Origin: Geomonas sp. Red32
Lineage (GTDB): Bacteria; Desulfobacterota; Desulfuromonadia; Geobacterales; Geobacteraceae
Length of the DNA stretch: 64,000 nt
Reading direction: 5' to 3'
Assembly: GCF_023652955.1 (NCBI RefSeq)
Contig: NZ_JAKLOY010000003.1
Coordinates: forward strand, 434,001 to 498,000
Part shown: in pieces, positions 48,848 through 57,732 of the stretch
Numbering within the stretch: position 1 is the first letter of the stretch
Layout: each line of letters begins with the position of its first letter
Program-made: the position numbers and the translations under genes
Notes under the pieces: generated by a model
The model's database searches: none
Told to the model about the DNA's origin: nothing
Seen by the model: only the letters and a program-made list of their open reading frames with translations

Positions 48848-49993
48848 CTACATCATGGAACTGCCGGTACTGCTTCCGGACCCTATGGTGCCACCGCTGC
48901 CTGAGCCGGTCCCGGTGGTGCCGCTTCCCATGCCGGTTCCGGAAGTGCCCCCACTCCCGGAGGTCCCGGAGGTGCTGCCGCTACCGGAGGTCCCGGAGGT
49001 GCTGCCGCTACCGGTGCTCCCGCTGCCAGTCGAGGAGCCACTTCCCATCATGGACCCGCCGGTGGAGCTGCCGGTGGAGCTGCCGGTGGAGCTGCCGGTG
49101 GAGCTGCCGCTGCCGGTCGAACCGCTCATCCCCGTCCCGCCGGTGCCGGTCGAGCTGCCGCTCCCCATCATGCCGGTGCCGGTCGAGCTCCCGCTTCCCA
49201 TCATCCCTGGTCCGCGGAAGGAGGTGGACATGTTCCTAAACGGCATGCCGCTCGGAATTGCCATGGTGGTGGAGGTCATCGAGCCCATCAGGGTGGACAT
49301 GGTCCCCTGGGCGCCCGCCATCTTGATGGAGGAGATGTTGGAGAAGACCGCCCCCATCATGCCGCGGTAGCGGTTCACATCGACGGTGGTGGTGCTGCCG
49401 CTAGTCCCGATCACCTGGGGCATCTGGCCGCCCATGAGCGCCGCCATGTTCTGCGCTGCCGTGTGCATGGTGGTGTTCTGCCCGTCGATGTAGTTGGCCA
49501 GCATGTTGGTCCCCGCCGGCAGGTGCATCTTGGCGGCCAGGGCATCCATCGCCTGCTGCATGGTGGCGTACTTGCCGGTCTCCATCATCTCGCGGATCAC
49601 CGACGACATCGGGCTCACAAAGTTACCGTTGACGCTGCCGCTCACCCCGGCGCCGGGGAGGCTCATGACGTAGGTGCTGGTGACCGGCTGGTTGGTGTCG
49701 AGGTCGACGGTCTGCCCCTGGATGGCCATGGCCACGATCGGGTACTTGCCGACGTCGGCCGGATCGACGGTCAGGGAGTAGTGCCCGGTCGCATCGGTAG
49801 TGGCTGACGGCTCGCCGGGATCGAGCTGGTAGTTGTTGTTCTTGTCCATGAAGACGACGGCGTTGGCGAGGTAGCCGTCGGCGACCTGCCCGGAAACGGC
49901 GGTGCCGGAGGTGGCGGTCTTCGAGCTGCCGCCACAGCCTGCCATGAGACCGGCGACGACCAACAGCGATGCGGAAATAATTTTCTTTTTCAT
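48848..49993 (-). CDS. Lipoprotein with EF-hand-like loop and long Gly/Ser/Thr/Met tail
   Basis: Protein of 381 residues. The signal ends in the lipobox LMAGC (Cys 20). A carboxypeptidase-regulatory-like beta domain follows (VSGQVADGYLANAVVFMD) with a calcium-type loop DKNNNYQLDPGE (about 50-62). A helical region runs to about 250. The last 120 residues are GSGSSTG repeats interrupted by GMM and SMM. At DNA level the tail contains perfect 12-bp (49059-49106, four copies) and 27-bp (48961-49014, two copies) tandem repeats. Family not recognised; the mature part is predicted to be surface- or periplasm-exposed. RBS AAGGGGAAGCATCGC. Confidence 0.8.
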   Translation of the reverse strand: MKKKIISASLLVVAGLMAGCGGSSKTATSGTAVSGQVADGYLANAVVFMDKNNNYQLDPGEPSATTDATGHYSLTVDPADVGKYPIVAMAIQGQTVDLDTNQPVTSTYVMSLPGAGVSGSVNGNFVSPMSSVIREMMETGKYATMQQAMDALAAKMHLPAGTNMLANYIDGQNTTMHTAAQNMAALMGGQMPQVIGTSGSTTTVDVNRYRGMMGAVFSNISSIKMAGAQGTMSTLMGSMTSTTMAIPSGMPFRNMSTSFRGPGMMGSGSSTGTGMMGSGSSTGTGGTGMSGSTGSGSSTGSSTGSSTGSSTGGSMMGSGSSTGSGSTGSGSTSGTSGSGSTSGTSGSGGTSGTGMGSGTTGTGSGSGGTIGSGSSTGSSMM

Positions 49994-50031
49994 GCGATGC
50001 TTCCCCTTTTGCGTTAGAAATCCCTTTTGCG

Positions 50032-50883
50032 TTAGAAATCGTGATATATGCTCAGCCCTCCACCGTAGTCCGGGCTGTTGGTGGTGAATCCTTTGGCGCC
50101 GTAGAGCTCCATCCCCGTCTTCGGGGTCAACAGGTACTTCAGTTTCAGCCGGGCCTCGAGCAGGTCGCTCGCCCCTTCGGCCGGGGAGGTGGCCCCCTTG
50201 ACGACGATCATCGGGAGGAAGCGGTCCCCGACCGCGTAGCCGGTTCCCGCGCTGTAGCTTACGTAGTCCTTCAGGCGGACCGTGTCCGAGTGTCCCTGGT
50301 GGAGGTAGCCCACCTCGGCGAAGGAGTACGTTCTCCCGATCCGCTTGGAGAGTTCCACCGCTCCCCCTTCGTCGAAATTCCCGGTCCCGAGGGTCCCGTG
50401 CTGGGCGGTCGGGAACTTCACCTGGAGGTAGGGGCGGATCCTCGGCATGAGCTCCCCCTCGGGGACCAGCACGTAGCCCCCCTTCAGGATGACGTCCCCC
50501 AATCCGTAGACGTCGTGCGAGGTGGCTGCCGTCTGGGCGGTTCCCCCCGAGCCCGCCATCCCGGAGCCGGACATGGCCGCCGCATGGCTGGAAGCCCCCA
50601 TCATTCCCCCGCCGGTGATGACGCTCGCGGTCACCGAGGAGTTACTCTGGTAGAGATAGGGGACCTCCAGGGAGAACCCGAGCCGTTCGGTGGGAGCCAC
50701 CGCCACGGTGAGCGGCGCGTAGACCGATTCCGTCCTGGTGGCGGTCCCGTACTTTCCCGACGAGAGTTCGAACCCCATCCCCACCGTCACCGCGGGCGTT
50801 TCTGCGCGGGCGCAGAGGGGGGCGAGGAGGAGGGCCACGGGAAGGACCCGGCCGGCGACATAGAACATCTTACGTAACGTCAT
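50032..50883 (-). CDS. Outer-membrane beta-barrel-like protein
   Basis: Protein of 283 residues with a signal peptide (LPVALLLAPLCARA). Alternating beta-strands such as TVGMGFELSSGKYG, LGFSLEVPYLYQS and IRPYLQVKFPTAQHG lead to an aromatic C-terminal residue (GGGLSIYHDF) typical of barrel proteins. A Met/Gly/Ser-rich loop lies at about 90-120 (GGGMMGAS, MSGSGMAGSGG). Resembles the MetA-pathway/transporter class of phenol-type porins; no substrate can be named. It lies 27 bp after the preceding secreted-protein gene and 38 bp before the lipoprotein gene. Confidence 0.75.
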   Translation of the reverse strand: MTLRKMFYVAGRVLPVALLLAPLCARAETPAVTVGMGFELSSGKYGTATRTESVYAPLTVAVAPTERLGFSLEVPYLYQSNSSVTASVITGGGMMGASSHAAAMSGSGMAGSGGTAQTAATSHDVYGLGDVILKGGYVLVPEGELMPRIRPYLQVKFPTAQHGTLGTGNFDEGGAVELSKRIGRTYSFAEVGYLHQGHSDTVRLKDYVSYSAGTGYAVGDRFLPMIVVKGATSPAEGASDLLEARLKLKYLLTPKTGMELYGAKGFTTNSPDYGGGLSIYHDF

Positions 50884-50910
50884 GCATACTCTCTAAGGGG
50901 CGAACCCCGG

Positions 50911-51483
50911 TTAGTGCCTCATCATGGAGCCGCCGCCGCGAAACAGCATCCCGCCCCCCTGGAAGAGGGCACCTCCGGCGGGGCGCTCTCCCCCGGTGGT
51001 GACGCTGTGCTGCGCCCAGTTCGGGGCCCCGGTTTCGTTGCGTAGTTCGACCTGGCTGCCGCTGCTCCGGTTGACCAGGCGCTGGGTCAGCAGGTAGCTC
51101 TTGCCATCCTGCCCCTGCGCGCGGGCTCCCTTGGCGGTTACCAGGTCGTTGGCCTTGAGCGCTATCCCCTTACGCTCCCAGAAGGAGGCGGGGCCGAGGC
51201 ACAGTCTCACCACCTCACCTCCCTGCTGGACATCGACCAGGTACTGGTCGGGCTCCTCCAGGCGCGGAGAGGCGGTGACCCTGCCGGAGACGGTCGCCAC
51301 CGTGTTGACGTCGTACCCCCGCTGAAAGTCCAGCCCGCTCACACCCCTGGTGCCGGCGCCGAAGTCGAAGAAACCGGCCTGGGAGGAGGTGGCCGCCAGC
51401 AGGTTGAGGCTAAATGCCAGCAGGGCCGCGGAAAACCGTGGGAGGGTTCGGTGTCGCCGGTTTTCTTTTTGGTACCTGACCAT
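50911..51483 (-). CDS. Exported protein with Gly/Met-rich C-terminus
   Basis: Protein of 190 residues. The signal sequence is LLAFSLNLLAATSSQA; the middle (VATVSGRVTASPRLEEPDQYLVDVQ) looks like an OB-fold-type domain that usually binds small ligands. The C-terminus ends GGALFQGGGMLFRGGGSMMRH. Not a family I recognise. ATG 51483 chosen for RBS AAAGG; TTG 51492 is less likely. First gene of the exported trio, preceded by a sigma54-type promoter at 51525. Confidence 0.7.
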   Translation of the reverse strand: MVRYQKENRRHRTLPRFSAALLAFSLNLLAATSSQAGFFDFGAGTRGVSGLDFQRGYDVNTVATVSGRVTASPRLEEPDQYLVDVQQGGEVVRLCLGPASFWERKGIALKANDLVTAKGARAQGQDGKSYLLTQRLVNRSSGSQVELRNETGAPNWAQHSVTTGGERPAGGALFQGGGMLFRGGGSMMRH

Positions 51484-51524
51484 CGGGGCCAACCTTTCTT
51501 CGTGGTGACGTGCTGCCTATCCTT

Positions 51525-51542
51525 CTTCACGCTGCGTGCCAA
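51525..51542 (-). promoter_or_regulatory. Candidate sigma54 promoter of the exported-protein operon
   Basis: TTGGCACGCAGCGTGAAG on the minus strand: a perfect -24 (TGGCACG). At the -12, with the correct 10-bp GG to GC spacing, the C is replaced by A. It lies between the sigma54 regulator gene and its probable target. Confidence 0.5.
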
Positions 51543-51597
51543 CCTGCTAACCTGCCGGTTCGACAGGAAAAAGCGTCTCCCTCTCCGCCGGCCGGCA

Positions 51598-51625
51598 AGA
51601 AAAAAGCGTGCAAGAAGTTGCACGC
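51598..51625 (-). terminator. Intrinsic terminator after the sigma54 response regulator
   Basis: GCGTGCAA-CTTC-TTGCACGC followed by TTTTTTC on the minus strand, 30 bp after the stop of the regulator. It separates the regulator transcript from the exported trio. Confidence 0.9.
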
Positions 51626-51654
51626 CTTCACCTCGCCGTTGCACCAACCGGCTT

Positions 51655-53013
51655 CTAATCATCCTCGAGCAAACCGTACTCCTTGAGCTTGTACTGGAGG
51701 GTGCGCCGGGAGACCCCCAGCTCGTCCGCGGTGAGGCGGCGGTTTCCTCCGTGGCGCCCGAGCGCCTTCACGATCATCTCGCGCTCGGCGGCCTTCAACT
51801 GTTCGCGGCTGTCGGGGCTCTCCCCCCCGTCCGGGTGCTTGATCTCCTCGGGGAGGGCGGCAAGCCCCACCCGGTCCCGGGAGAGGATGACCGCCCGCTC
51901 CAGCACGTTTTGCAGCTCCCTCACGTTGCCGGGCCAGTGGTAGCGCTTCAGGGCGGCCAGCGCCTCGGCATCCACCCCCGCCACCTTTTTGCCGAGCTGC
52001 CCCCCGAAGCGGTGGAGGAAATGCTCGATCAAAAGCGGCAGCGCGTCCACCCTCTCCCGCAAAGGGGGAAGGTGGATCGGGAAGACGTTGAGGCGGTAGT
52101 AGAGATCCTCGCGGAAGCGGTGCTGGTCCACCTCCTGCCGGAGGTTGCGGTTGGTCGCGGCGATCACTCTCACGTCGGCCTTGATCTCCCTCGTCCCGCC
52201 GACCCGCTCGAAGACCCGCTCCTGGAGGACGCGAAGCAGCTTGGCCTGCAGGGAGACCGGCATCTCCCCGATCTCGTCCAGGAAGATGGTCCCCCCCTTG
52301 GCCAGCTCGAATTTCCCCTGCCTCGCCTGAATGGCGCCGGTGAAGGCTCCTTTCTCGTGGCCGAAGAGCTCGCTTTCGAGGAGGTTCTCCGGGATTGCGG
52401 CGCAGTTGAGCGCCACGAAAGGCCCTTTGCCGTGGGGGCTTGCCAGGTGCACGGTCCTGGCCACCACCTCCTTGCCGGTCCCGCTCTCCCCGATCACAAG
52501 CACGTTGGCCAGCGTGCCCGCCACGTCCTGGACCAGCCTGCGCACCGGTTTCATGGCCTCGCCTGCGAAGAGGAGCCCCTCCGTGGGGAGCCCTGCCGCT
52601 TCCGACTCCTTGAGAGAAAGGTAGTCGCGGGCCCTCGCCTGGGACTCGATGGTGCGCTTCACCAGGGCGAGGAGGGTATCCGGGTCGTCGAGCGGCTTGG
52701 TCAGGAAGTCGACCGCTCCCTCCTTGATGGCGCTCACCGCTTCCTCGACCTTCCCGAAGGCGGTCAGGAAGATGAAGGGGGGATGGCCGAGCTGCTGCCT
52801 GCTCTCCCTAAAGAGCTCCAGCCCGCTCTTGCCGGGGAGCTTCAGGTCCGAAATGACCAGGTCGAAGTCCCCCTGCCGCAGGAGCCTGGCCCCCTTGGCC
52901 CCGTCCTCGGCGGTCTCGACCTGGTAGCCGTCGTCTTCGAGGATCACCTGGAGAAAACTCCTGAAGGTGGCGTCGTCCTCTATCAGCAGAATGGTTCCCT
53001 TTGTTTCCTTCAC
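51655..53013 (-). CDS. Sigma54-dependent response regulator (NtrC/ZraR type)
   Basis: Protein of 452 residues. REC (phospho-Asp in DLVISDLKLPG, Lys in FLTKPLD), AAA with GESGTGKE, GAFTGA and GGTIFLDEIGE, and Fis HTH GGNRRLTADELGVSRRTLQYKL. The start is GTG 53013 with RBS AAAGGAG, 2 bp after the kinase stop. Paired with the kinase just upstream. It probably drives the exported trio from a sigma54 promoter (inference). Confidence 0.94.
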   Translation of the reverse strand: MKETKGTILLIEDDATFRSFLQVILEDDGYQVETAEDGAKGARLLRQGDFDLVISDLKLPGKSGLELFRESRQQLGHPPFIFLTAFGKVEEAVSAIKEGAVDFLTKPLDDPDTLLALVKRTIESQARARDYLSLKESEAAGLPTEGLLFAGEAMKPVRRLVQDVAGTLANVLVIGESGTGKEVVARTVHLASPHGKGPFVALNCAAIPENLLESELFGHEKGAFTGAIQARQGKFELAKGGTIFLDEIGEMPVSLQAKLLRVLQERVFERVGGTREIKADVRVIAATNRNLRQEVDQHRFREDLYYRLNVFPIHLPPLRERVDALPLLIEHFLHRFGGQLGKKVAGVDAEALAALKRYHWPGNVRELQNVLERAVILSRDRVGLAALPEEIKHPDGGESPDSREQLKAAEREMIVKALGRHGGNRRLTADELGVSRRTLQYKLKEYGLLEDD

Positions 53014-53015
53014 GC

Positions 53016-54242
53016 TCACTCCTTTGCCAGCGGCAGGCGCAATTTCGCTGCTGTCCCCGCCCCTGGCCTGCTCACCAGCTCGATGGTCCCACCGTGCTCC
53101 TCGGCCACCTTGCGGCAGAGGGCGAGCCCGAGGCCGGTTCCTCTCGCCTTGGTGGTGAAGAACGGCTCGAAGACCCGCTGGAGATCGGCGGACTCGATCC
53201 CCAATCCGGTGTCGGTGGTGGCGATCACCACCATCTTTCCTTCCCGCCCGGCGGAGATCCGCAGGCGGCCCCCGTCCGGCATGGCCTGCAGGGCGTTTTT
53301 GCCGAGATTCAAGAGCAGCTGCTCCAGCCGGTCCCGGTTCCCGGTCACCGTCCCCCCCGCCCCGCAATCGACGGTCACCTCCACGGCAAGCTCGGCGGCT
53401 TCGGAGGCGAGCAGGGAGGTCGTGTGGGTAATGAGCTCGCAGACATCGACCGCCGCATGGGGGGAGGCGGCGGGGGAGGCGTACGCGAGGAGCTCTTCCA
53501 CCAGGCTCTCGAGCCGCTTCGCCTCGGTGACGATGTTGCCCGCGAACCTCTCGTTGCGCTCGTCGGTCGGTTTCTTGGCGATGACCTGGGCGAACCCCTT
53601 GATCCCCGAGAGCGGGTTGCGTATCTCGTGGGCGAGCATGGCACCCATCTCTCCCAGCCGTGCCAGCGACTCCCGGCGGGCCATCTCCTGCTGGTGCAGC
53701 TCTTCGCGCCGCGCGTAGCGGTAGAGCGCCAAAACGAGCACCCACCCCGCCGCGACCAGCGAGATGAGGATGGTGGCATTCAGGTTGGCCCGGCGAAGGG
53801 CGGCGTCGGCCCGGTAGGTGTGGAGGGCGAGGCAGAGAAAGAGGGGCTCCCCCGGGAGCCGGAATGGCGTGGCGTACTCGAAGGCCCGCTCGCCGGTCCC
53901 AAGCCTCACCCGCGTCTGAAACGGGGTCCCACCTTGCAGCCTGGTAAGGAGCGTCCCGTCGAGGACCGGCGTCCCGATCAGGTCGGCATTGGAGTGAAAG
54001 CGGTAGATCCCCTTGCCGTCGATGAGGGCGAAGTAGGCGAGGTCCGCCGGATGGAAGGAGGCCAGCTTGGCCAGCGAGGGATCGGTGGCCGCCAGGTTCT
54101 CGACGGCGGCGCCCATGGAGAGGGCGAGCCCCTGGAGCTGCTCCTCGGCGGCAGGTCCCGCCTGGCTGTAGTCGTAGAGCGCGAACCAGAGCAGGAAGAG
54201 GCTGAAGCACGCGCCGATGGTGAGGATCGCTTTTCGTATCAT
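53016..54242 (-). CDS. Membrane sensor histidine kinase (ZraS/HydH type)
   Basis: Protein of 408 residues. Two membrane helices (about 6-24 and 190-210) enclose a periplasmic sensor of some 165 residues with DLAYFALIDGKGIYRFHSN. HisKA has MLAHEIRNPLSGIKGFAQ; the ATPase has NLGKNALQAM, DTGLGIE and GTGLGLALCRKVAEE. ATG 54242 with RBS AAGG chosen; the open frame upstream lacks coding features. Its build matches metal- or envelope-stress kinases that pair with NtrC-type regulators. Confidence 0.92.
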   Translation of the reverse strand: MIRKAILTIGACFSLFLLWFALYDYSQAGPAAEEQLQGLALSMGAAVENLAATDPSLAKLASFHPADLAYFALIDGKGIYRFHSNADLIGTPVLDGTLLTRLQGGTPFQTRVRLGTGERAFEYATPFRLPGEPLFLCLALHTYRADAALRRANLNATILISLVAAGWVLVLALYRYARREELHQQEMARRESLARLGEMGAMLAHEIRNPLSGIKGFAQVIAKKPTDERNERFAGNIVTEAKRLESLVEELLAYASPAASPHAAVDVCELITHTTSLLASEAAELAVEVTVDCGAGGTVTGNRDRLEQLLLNLGKNALQAMPDGGRLRISAGREGKMVVIATTDTGLGIESADLQRVFEPFFTTKARGTGLGLALCRKVAEEHGGTIELVSRPGAGTAAKLRLPLAKE

Positions 54243-54627
54243 GTATACCTTGGGTGGGGCCGCTCCCGGCCGGCTGCCGGAGCCGGACCTGACATAGACG
54301 ATGCTGGAGAAGCCGCTATCTCTCAGTCCCTGCTCTAACTGTACCAAAAGATGCGTAAAGCTCCCCTTTGCTGTCCCGGCGGCGTTCGAGCCGGGGAGGG
54401 GAGAGGGAGGCGCTCCGCCTGTTGGCGAATATCCCACAGCATCTGTGGAATTTTCCTCTCCCCGCCGGAGGCCGCTGCGCCTATCACGTCCGCCCTGCTG
54501 CCGAGCCCGGTATCCACCGCCGTCTCCGGAGACGGAAAGATTGTCCTTGATCTTGTCGTACTTTTATTGCAAGATCGCGCATCAATCGCACCATTCTCTA
54601 ATGTGATGCTTTCATTGTGATGCTCTT
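54243..54627. other. Divergent intergenic region between kinase and efflux operons
   Basis: 385 bp holding both divergent promoters in principle. I find no clear sigma70 or sigma54 box, and the short frames in it are not gene-like. Confidence 0.4.
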
Positions 54628-54996
54628 ATGGCCCTCTCTTTTTTCAGAAAATACGTTTCGCTGCTCATGGTCATGGTGACGCTCACCGTCTCCCTCTCCA
54701 CCTTTTGCCGCAGCGCCTGCGCCTCCGAGCTCTCGATCGGGGCCTCTTCCCCCGGCGGTACCGTCATCGTTGCCTCCCTCGCTTCCCTTCCCGATGTTCC
54801 CATCGACCACGATCACCACGGCGAAGGCGATCACTGCGACAGCTGCTGCCACTGCCCCTGTCACGCCCCCCTGACCGTCCCTTCCCTCCACCTGGTGCCG
54901 GTCCCGGTGGCCACCTCGCTCGTTTTCCACGAACCTTTCCAGTCCATTCCCGAAGTCTATCTTCCCAAGTACATTCCGCCCCACATCCTCGCCTAG
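54628..54996 (+). CDS. Small exported His/Cys-rich protein (CzcI-like)
   Basis: Protein of 122 residues. Signal-type hydrophobic N-terminus (YVSLLMVMVTLTVSLSTFC), then a dense metal-ligand segment DHDHHGEGDHCDSCCHCPCH (about 69-88). Short His-rich exported proteins often precede CzcCBA operons and are thought to sense or deliver metals; this one adds Cys residues. RBS is weak, so the start is moderately sure. Confidence 0.7.
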   Translation: MALSFFRKYVSLLMVMVTLTVSLSTFCRSACASELSIGASSPGGTVIVASLASLPDVPIDHDHHGEGDHCDSCCHCPCHAPLTVPSLHLVPVPVATSLVFHEPFQSIPEVYLPKYIPPHILA

Positions 54997-55199
54997 CGTA
55001 CCCCTCATCACCTGAAGCCCCCTCGCATTCCGCACCCGGGCTTCTCCCGTTGATTTAGCCGCGGTTTTCCCGGCCGCCGCCGCTCTAGGGCTTGGCGGTC
55101 CGATCCGTCCCTGGCGCCCTCTATCCGTCTTCGTCACTCCGAAGGGGAGGAGCGCGCTATGGGGAAAGCACGGCAACCTGTACGCAGAGGAGGATTTCT

Positions 55200-56498
55200 T
55201 TGTCGCGTATTTTCTCATTGAAGGGAGCCGCAGGCTTTCTTTTCATCGGCACCCTGGCCTGCGCGAACGCGGGGCGGGCGGAAACCATCGACGTCCGGCG
55301 GGCGGCAGCCATGGCGCTTAGCGATAACGGCGAACTGAAGGCCCTGCGCGAGGAGCGCGGGGTCCGCGAGGCGGGAGAGACCAAGGCCTCGCTCTACCCC
55401 AACCCGGTACTGGAAGCCGGGCTCGATAGCGGCTGGCTTACCGGGAGCCCGGACGAGAGCACCTTCTCGGTGGCACTTTCCCAGCAGTTCGTCACCATGG
55501 GGAAGCGGGAGAAGCGGCGGGCCGTGGCCAGGAAGGAGCTCGTTTCCTTCGACCGGCAGCTGGACAATTCCGGCCGCCTGCTGGGGGAGGAGGTCAAGGT
55601 CACCTTCTACGACATCATCCTGGCCAAAAGGAGGACGGAGCTCGCCGGCCGCTCGCTCGTCCTCGCCAACCAGCTCCTCGATGTTGCCCGGGAGCGCTTC
55701 GCCGCGGGAGACATCCCCGAACTGGAGGTCAACCTGGCCCGGGTCGAGGTGGCCCGCAACGAAGAGCGGAAAAACGAGACCGAGCGGGAGCTGGTCCCCG
55801 CCAGGTCCCGGCTCCTCTACCTGATGGGGCGCTCCCCTTCGGACGGCATCGAGCTGCTTGATGACCTGGAGGAGAATCCTCCCCCCCTGGAGCCCGCGGC
55901 CCTGAAGGGGCGCGCCCTGGCTTCCCGCCCCGACCTGAAGGCGGCCGCTGCCGAGCAGGGGAAGGGGGAGGCCGGGATAGAGCTTGCCCGCGCCGAGCGG
56001 ATTCCCGACCTCACCGCCGGCATCGGCTACCAGCGCCAGAACAGTTCCTTCGAGATCGGCGGCGTCACCGGAAAGCAGCACGACAACCTGGTGGCCCTCA
56101 CCCTCTCGGTACCGCTTCCTTTCTTCGACAAGAACCAGGCGGCGCTGCGCGAGGCGCAGGCGCACAAGGGGAGCGCTGAGGCCCGCTCCCGCTACCTGCA
56201 AGCCGGCATCGAGCGCGAGGTGGATGCCTCGCTCGCCCGGCTGGCCGCGGCGGAGAAGTCGGTCGCCATCTACCGCAAGGAGATCCTCCCCCAGCTCGAG
56301 GAGAACCTGAAGCTCGTCCAGGAGGCGTACCGTCTGGGCGAGACCGGGATACTGGCGGTGATCGAGGAGCAGAGGAAATTTTTCGAGGTCAATGACGGCT
56401 ACCTCACCGCCCTCTATGGGCAACGCGTCGCCTTTGCGAAGCTCGAGGCGGCGGTGGGTGAGGAACTGGAGAAGGGAACCACGGGAGGTGGGAAGTGA
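55200..56498 (+). CDS. Outer-membrane efflux channel of RND system (CzcC/CusC type)
   Basis: Protein of 432 residues with a signal peptide (GFLFIGTLACANAGRA). TolC-family repeats are evident: LYPNPVLEAGLDSGW, FVTMGKREKRRAVA, DIPELEVNLARVEVARN, ALTLSVPLPFFDKNQAALREAQ, ETGILAVIEEQRKFFEVN. The start is TTG 55200 with RBS GAGGAGG; an earlier in-frame ATG gives a basic, non-signal N-terminus. Its stop overlaps the GTG of the adaptor gene by 4 bp. Confidence 0.9.
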   Translation: MSRIFSLKGAAGFLFIGTLACANAGRAETIDVRRAAAMALSDNGELKALREERGVREAGETKASLYPNPVLEAGLDSGWLTGSPDESTFSVALSQQFVTMGKREKRRAVARKELVSFDRQLDNSGRLLGEEVKVTFYDIILAKRRTELAGRSLVLANQLLDVARERFAAGDIPELEVNLARVEVARNEERKNETERELVPARSRLLYLMGRSPSDGIELLDDLEENPPPLEPAALKGRALASRPDLKAAAAEQGKGEAGIELARAERIPDLTAGIGYQRQNSSFEIGGVTGKQHDNLVALTLSVPLPFFDKNQAALREAQAHKGSAEARSRYLQAGIEREVDASLARLAAAEKSVAIYRKEILPQLEENLKLVQEAYRLGETGILAVIEEQRKFFEVNDGYLTALYGQRVAFAKLEAAVGEELEKGTTGGGK

Positions 56499-57718
56499 AA
56501 CATAAAAATATGATATGCGCCGCAGTGCTGGCCCTCGTGCTGGTAGCGGCATTCGGATACCGCTTCACTCACCCCGCGGCCGGCGGCGGGGCCCACGCCG
56601 AAACGGAGGAGCCCGGGCACGGGGAGGGTGGCAAGGAAGAAAAGGGCGAGAAGAAGGAGGCTCCGGGCCCCGCCACCGTGAGGATGGAACCCGGGGTCCA
56701 GCTGCAAAACGGGGTGGTGGTCGCCGCCGCCGGGAAGGAGCGGCTGGCGGCAGTCATCTCCGCCACCGGCAAGGTCGAGGTCAACGCCGACCGGGTCGCC
56801 CACGTCTCCCCCCGCATCGCCGGGAAGATCGTCTCGGTCCATGCCTCGCTGGGAGACGGCGTGAGGAGCGGGCAGGTGCTGGCCAGGCTCGACAGCGTCG
56901 AGCTTGGGGAGGCCCTTTCCCGTTACCGGCAGTCCCAGACCAGGCTCGAGCTCGCCCGCAACAACATGCAGCGGGTCAAGACCCTGGTGGAGAAGAAGAT
57001 CGCCGCCAGAAAGGAGATCCTCCAGGCGGAGACCGATTACCGGATGGCGGAGACCGAGCTCCACACCGACCGGGAGCGGCTGCTCCTCTTCGGCGTCTCC
57101 CCGGACGACCTCGACCGGGCGGCAAAGGGGCGCATTCTCCTTCCGGTCCGCTCCCCCATCGGCGGGGTGGTGACCGAAAAGCACGCCATCGTGGGGGAGC
57201 TTTCCGACCCCGCCAAGAGTCTCTACACCATTGCCGACCTCTCCTCGGTCTGGGTGCTGGTGGACATCCACGAAAAGGATCTGGCCAAGGTACGCAGGGG
57301 ACAGGCCGTAACCGTCATGGTCGGCGCCTTTCCCGGCCGGAAGTTCCGCGGCCGGGTAACCTACCTTGCCGACGCGGTCGACGAGGCCACCCGCACGGTC
57401 AAGGCACGGGTCGAGGTGGCCAATCCGGGGCGCCAGCTGAAACCGGAGATGTTCGCCACCGTCGAGCTTGCGGTTGCCGCAGGCGCGCAGCCGGTGCTGG
57501 CCGTGCCGGAGGAGGCCGTGCAGGAGCTGGACGGCAAGAAGCTCGTGTTCGCCGCCAGGAAGGAGAACGAGTTCGAGCCGAGGGCCGTACAGCTGGGGCA
57601 GGCTTCGGGCGGCATGGTGGAAGTGGTTTCCGGTCTCAAAGAGGGCGAACGCCTGGCCGTCAAGGGCGCGTTCATTCTGAAGTCGGAACTGAAGAAGGGC
57701 GAACTCGAGGGTAACTGA
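56495..57718 (+). CDS. RND efflux periplasmic adaptor (CzcB/CusB type)
   Basis: Protein of 407 residues starting at GTG 56495. Signal anchor (ICAAVLALVLVAAFGY), a charged linker HAETEEPGHGEGGKEEKGEK, lipoyl halves ISATGKVEVNADRVAHVSPR and PVRSPIGGVVTEKHAIVGE around a helical hairpin, and a beta-barrel domain with VWVLVDIHEKDLAKV. It links the inner-membrane pump to the outer-membrane channel. Part of the same operon by a 4-bp overlap. Confidence 0.92.
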   Translation: MKHKNMICAAVLALVLVAAFGYRFTHPAAGGGAHAETEEPGHGEGGKEEKGEKKEAPGPATVRMEPGVQLQNGVVVAAAGKERLAAVISATGKVEVNADRVAHVSPRIAGKIVSVHASLGDGVRSGQVLARLDSVELGEALSRYRQSQTRLELARNNMQRVKTLVEKKIAARKEILQAETDYRMAETELHTDRERLLLFGVSPDDLDRAAKGRILLPVRSPIGGVVTEKHAIVGELSDPAKSLYTIADLSSVWVLVDIHEKDLAKVRRGQAVTVMVGAFPGRKFRGRVTYLADAVDEATRTVKARVEVANPGRQLKPEMFATVELAVAAGAQPVLAVPEEAVQELDGKKLVFAARKENEFEPRAVQLGQASGGMVEVVSGLKEGERLAVKGAFILKSELKKGELEGN

Positions 57719-57732
57719 GGAGATAACCTGGC

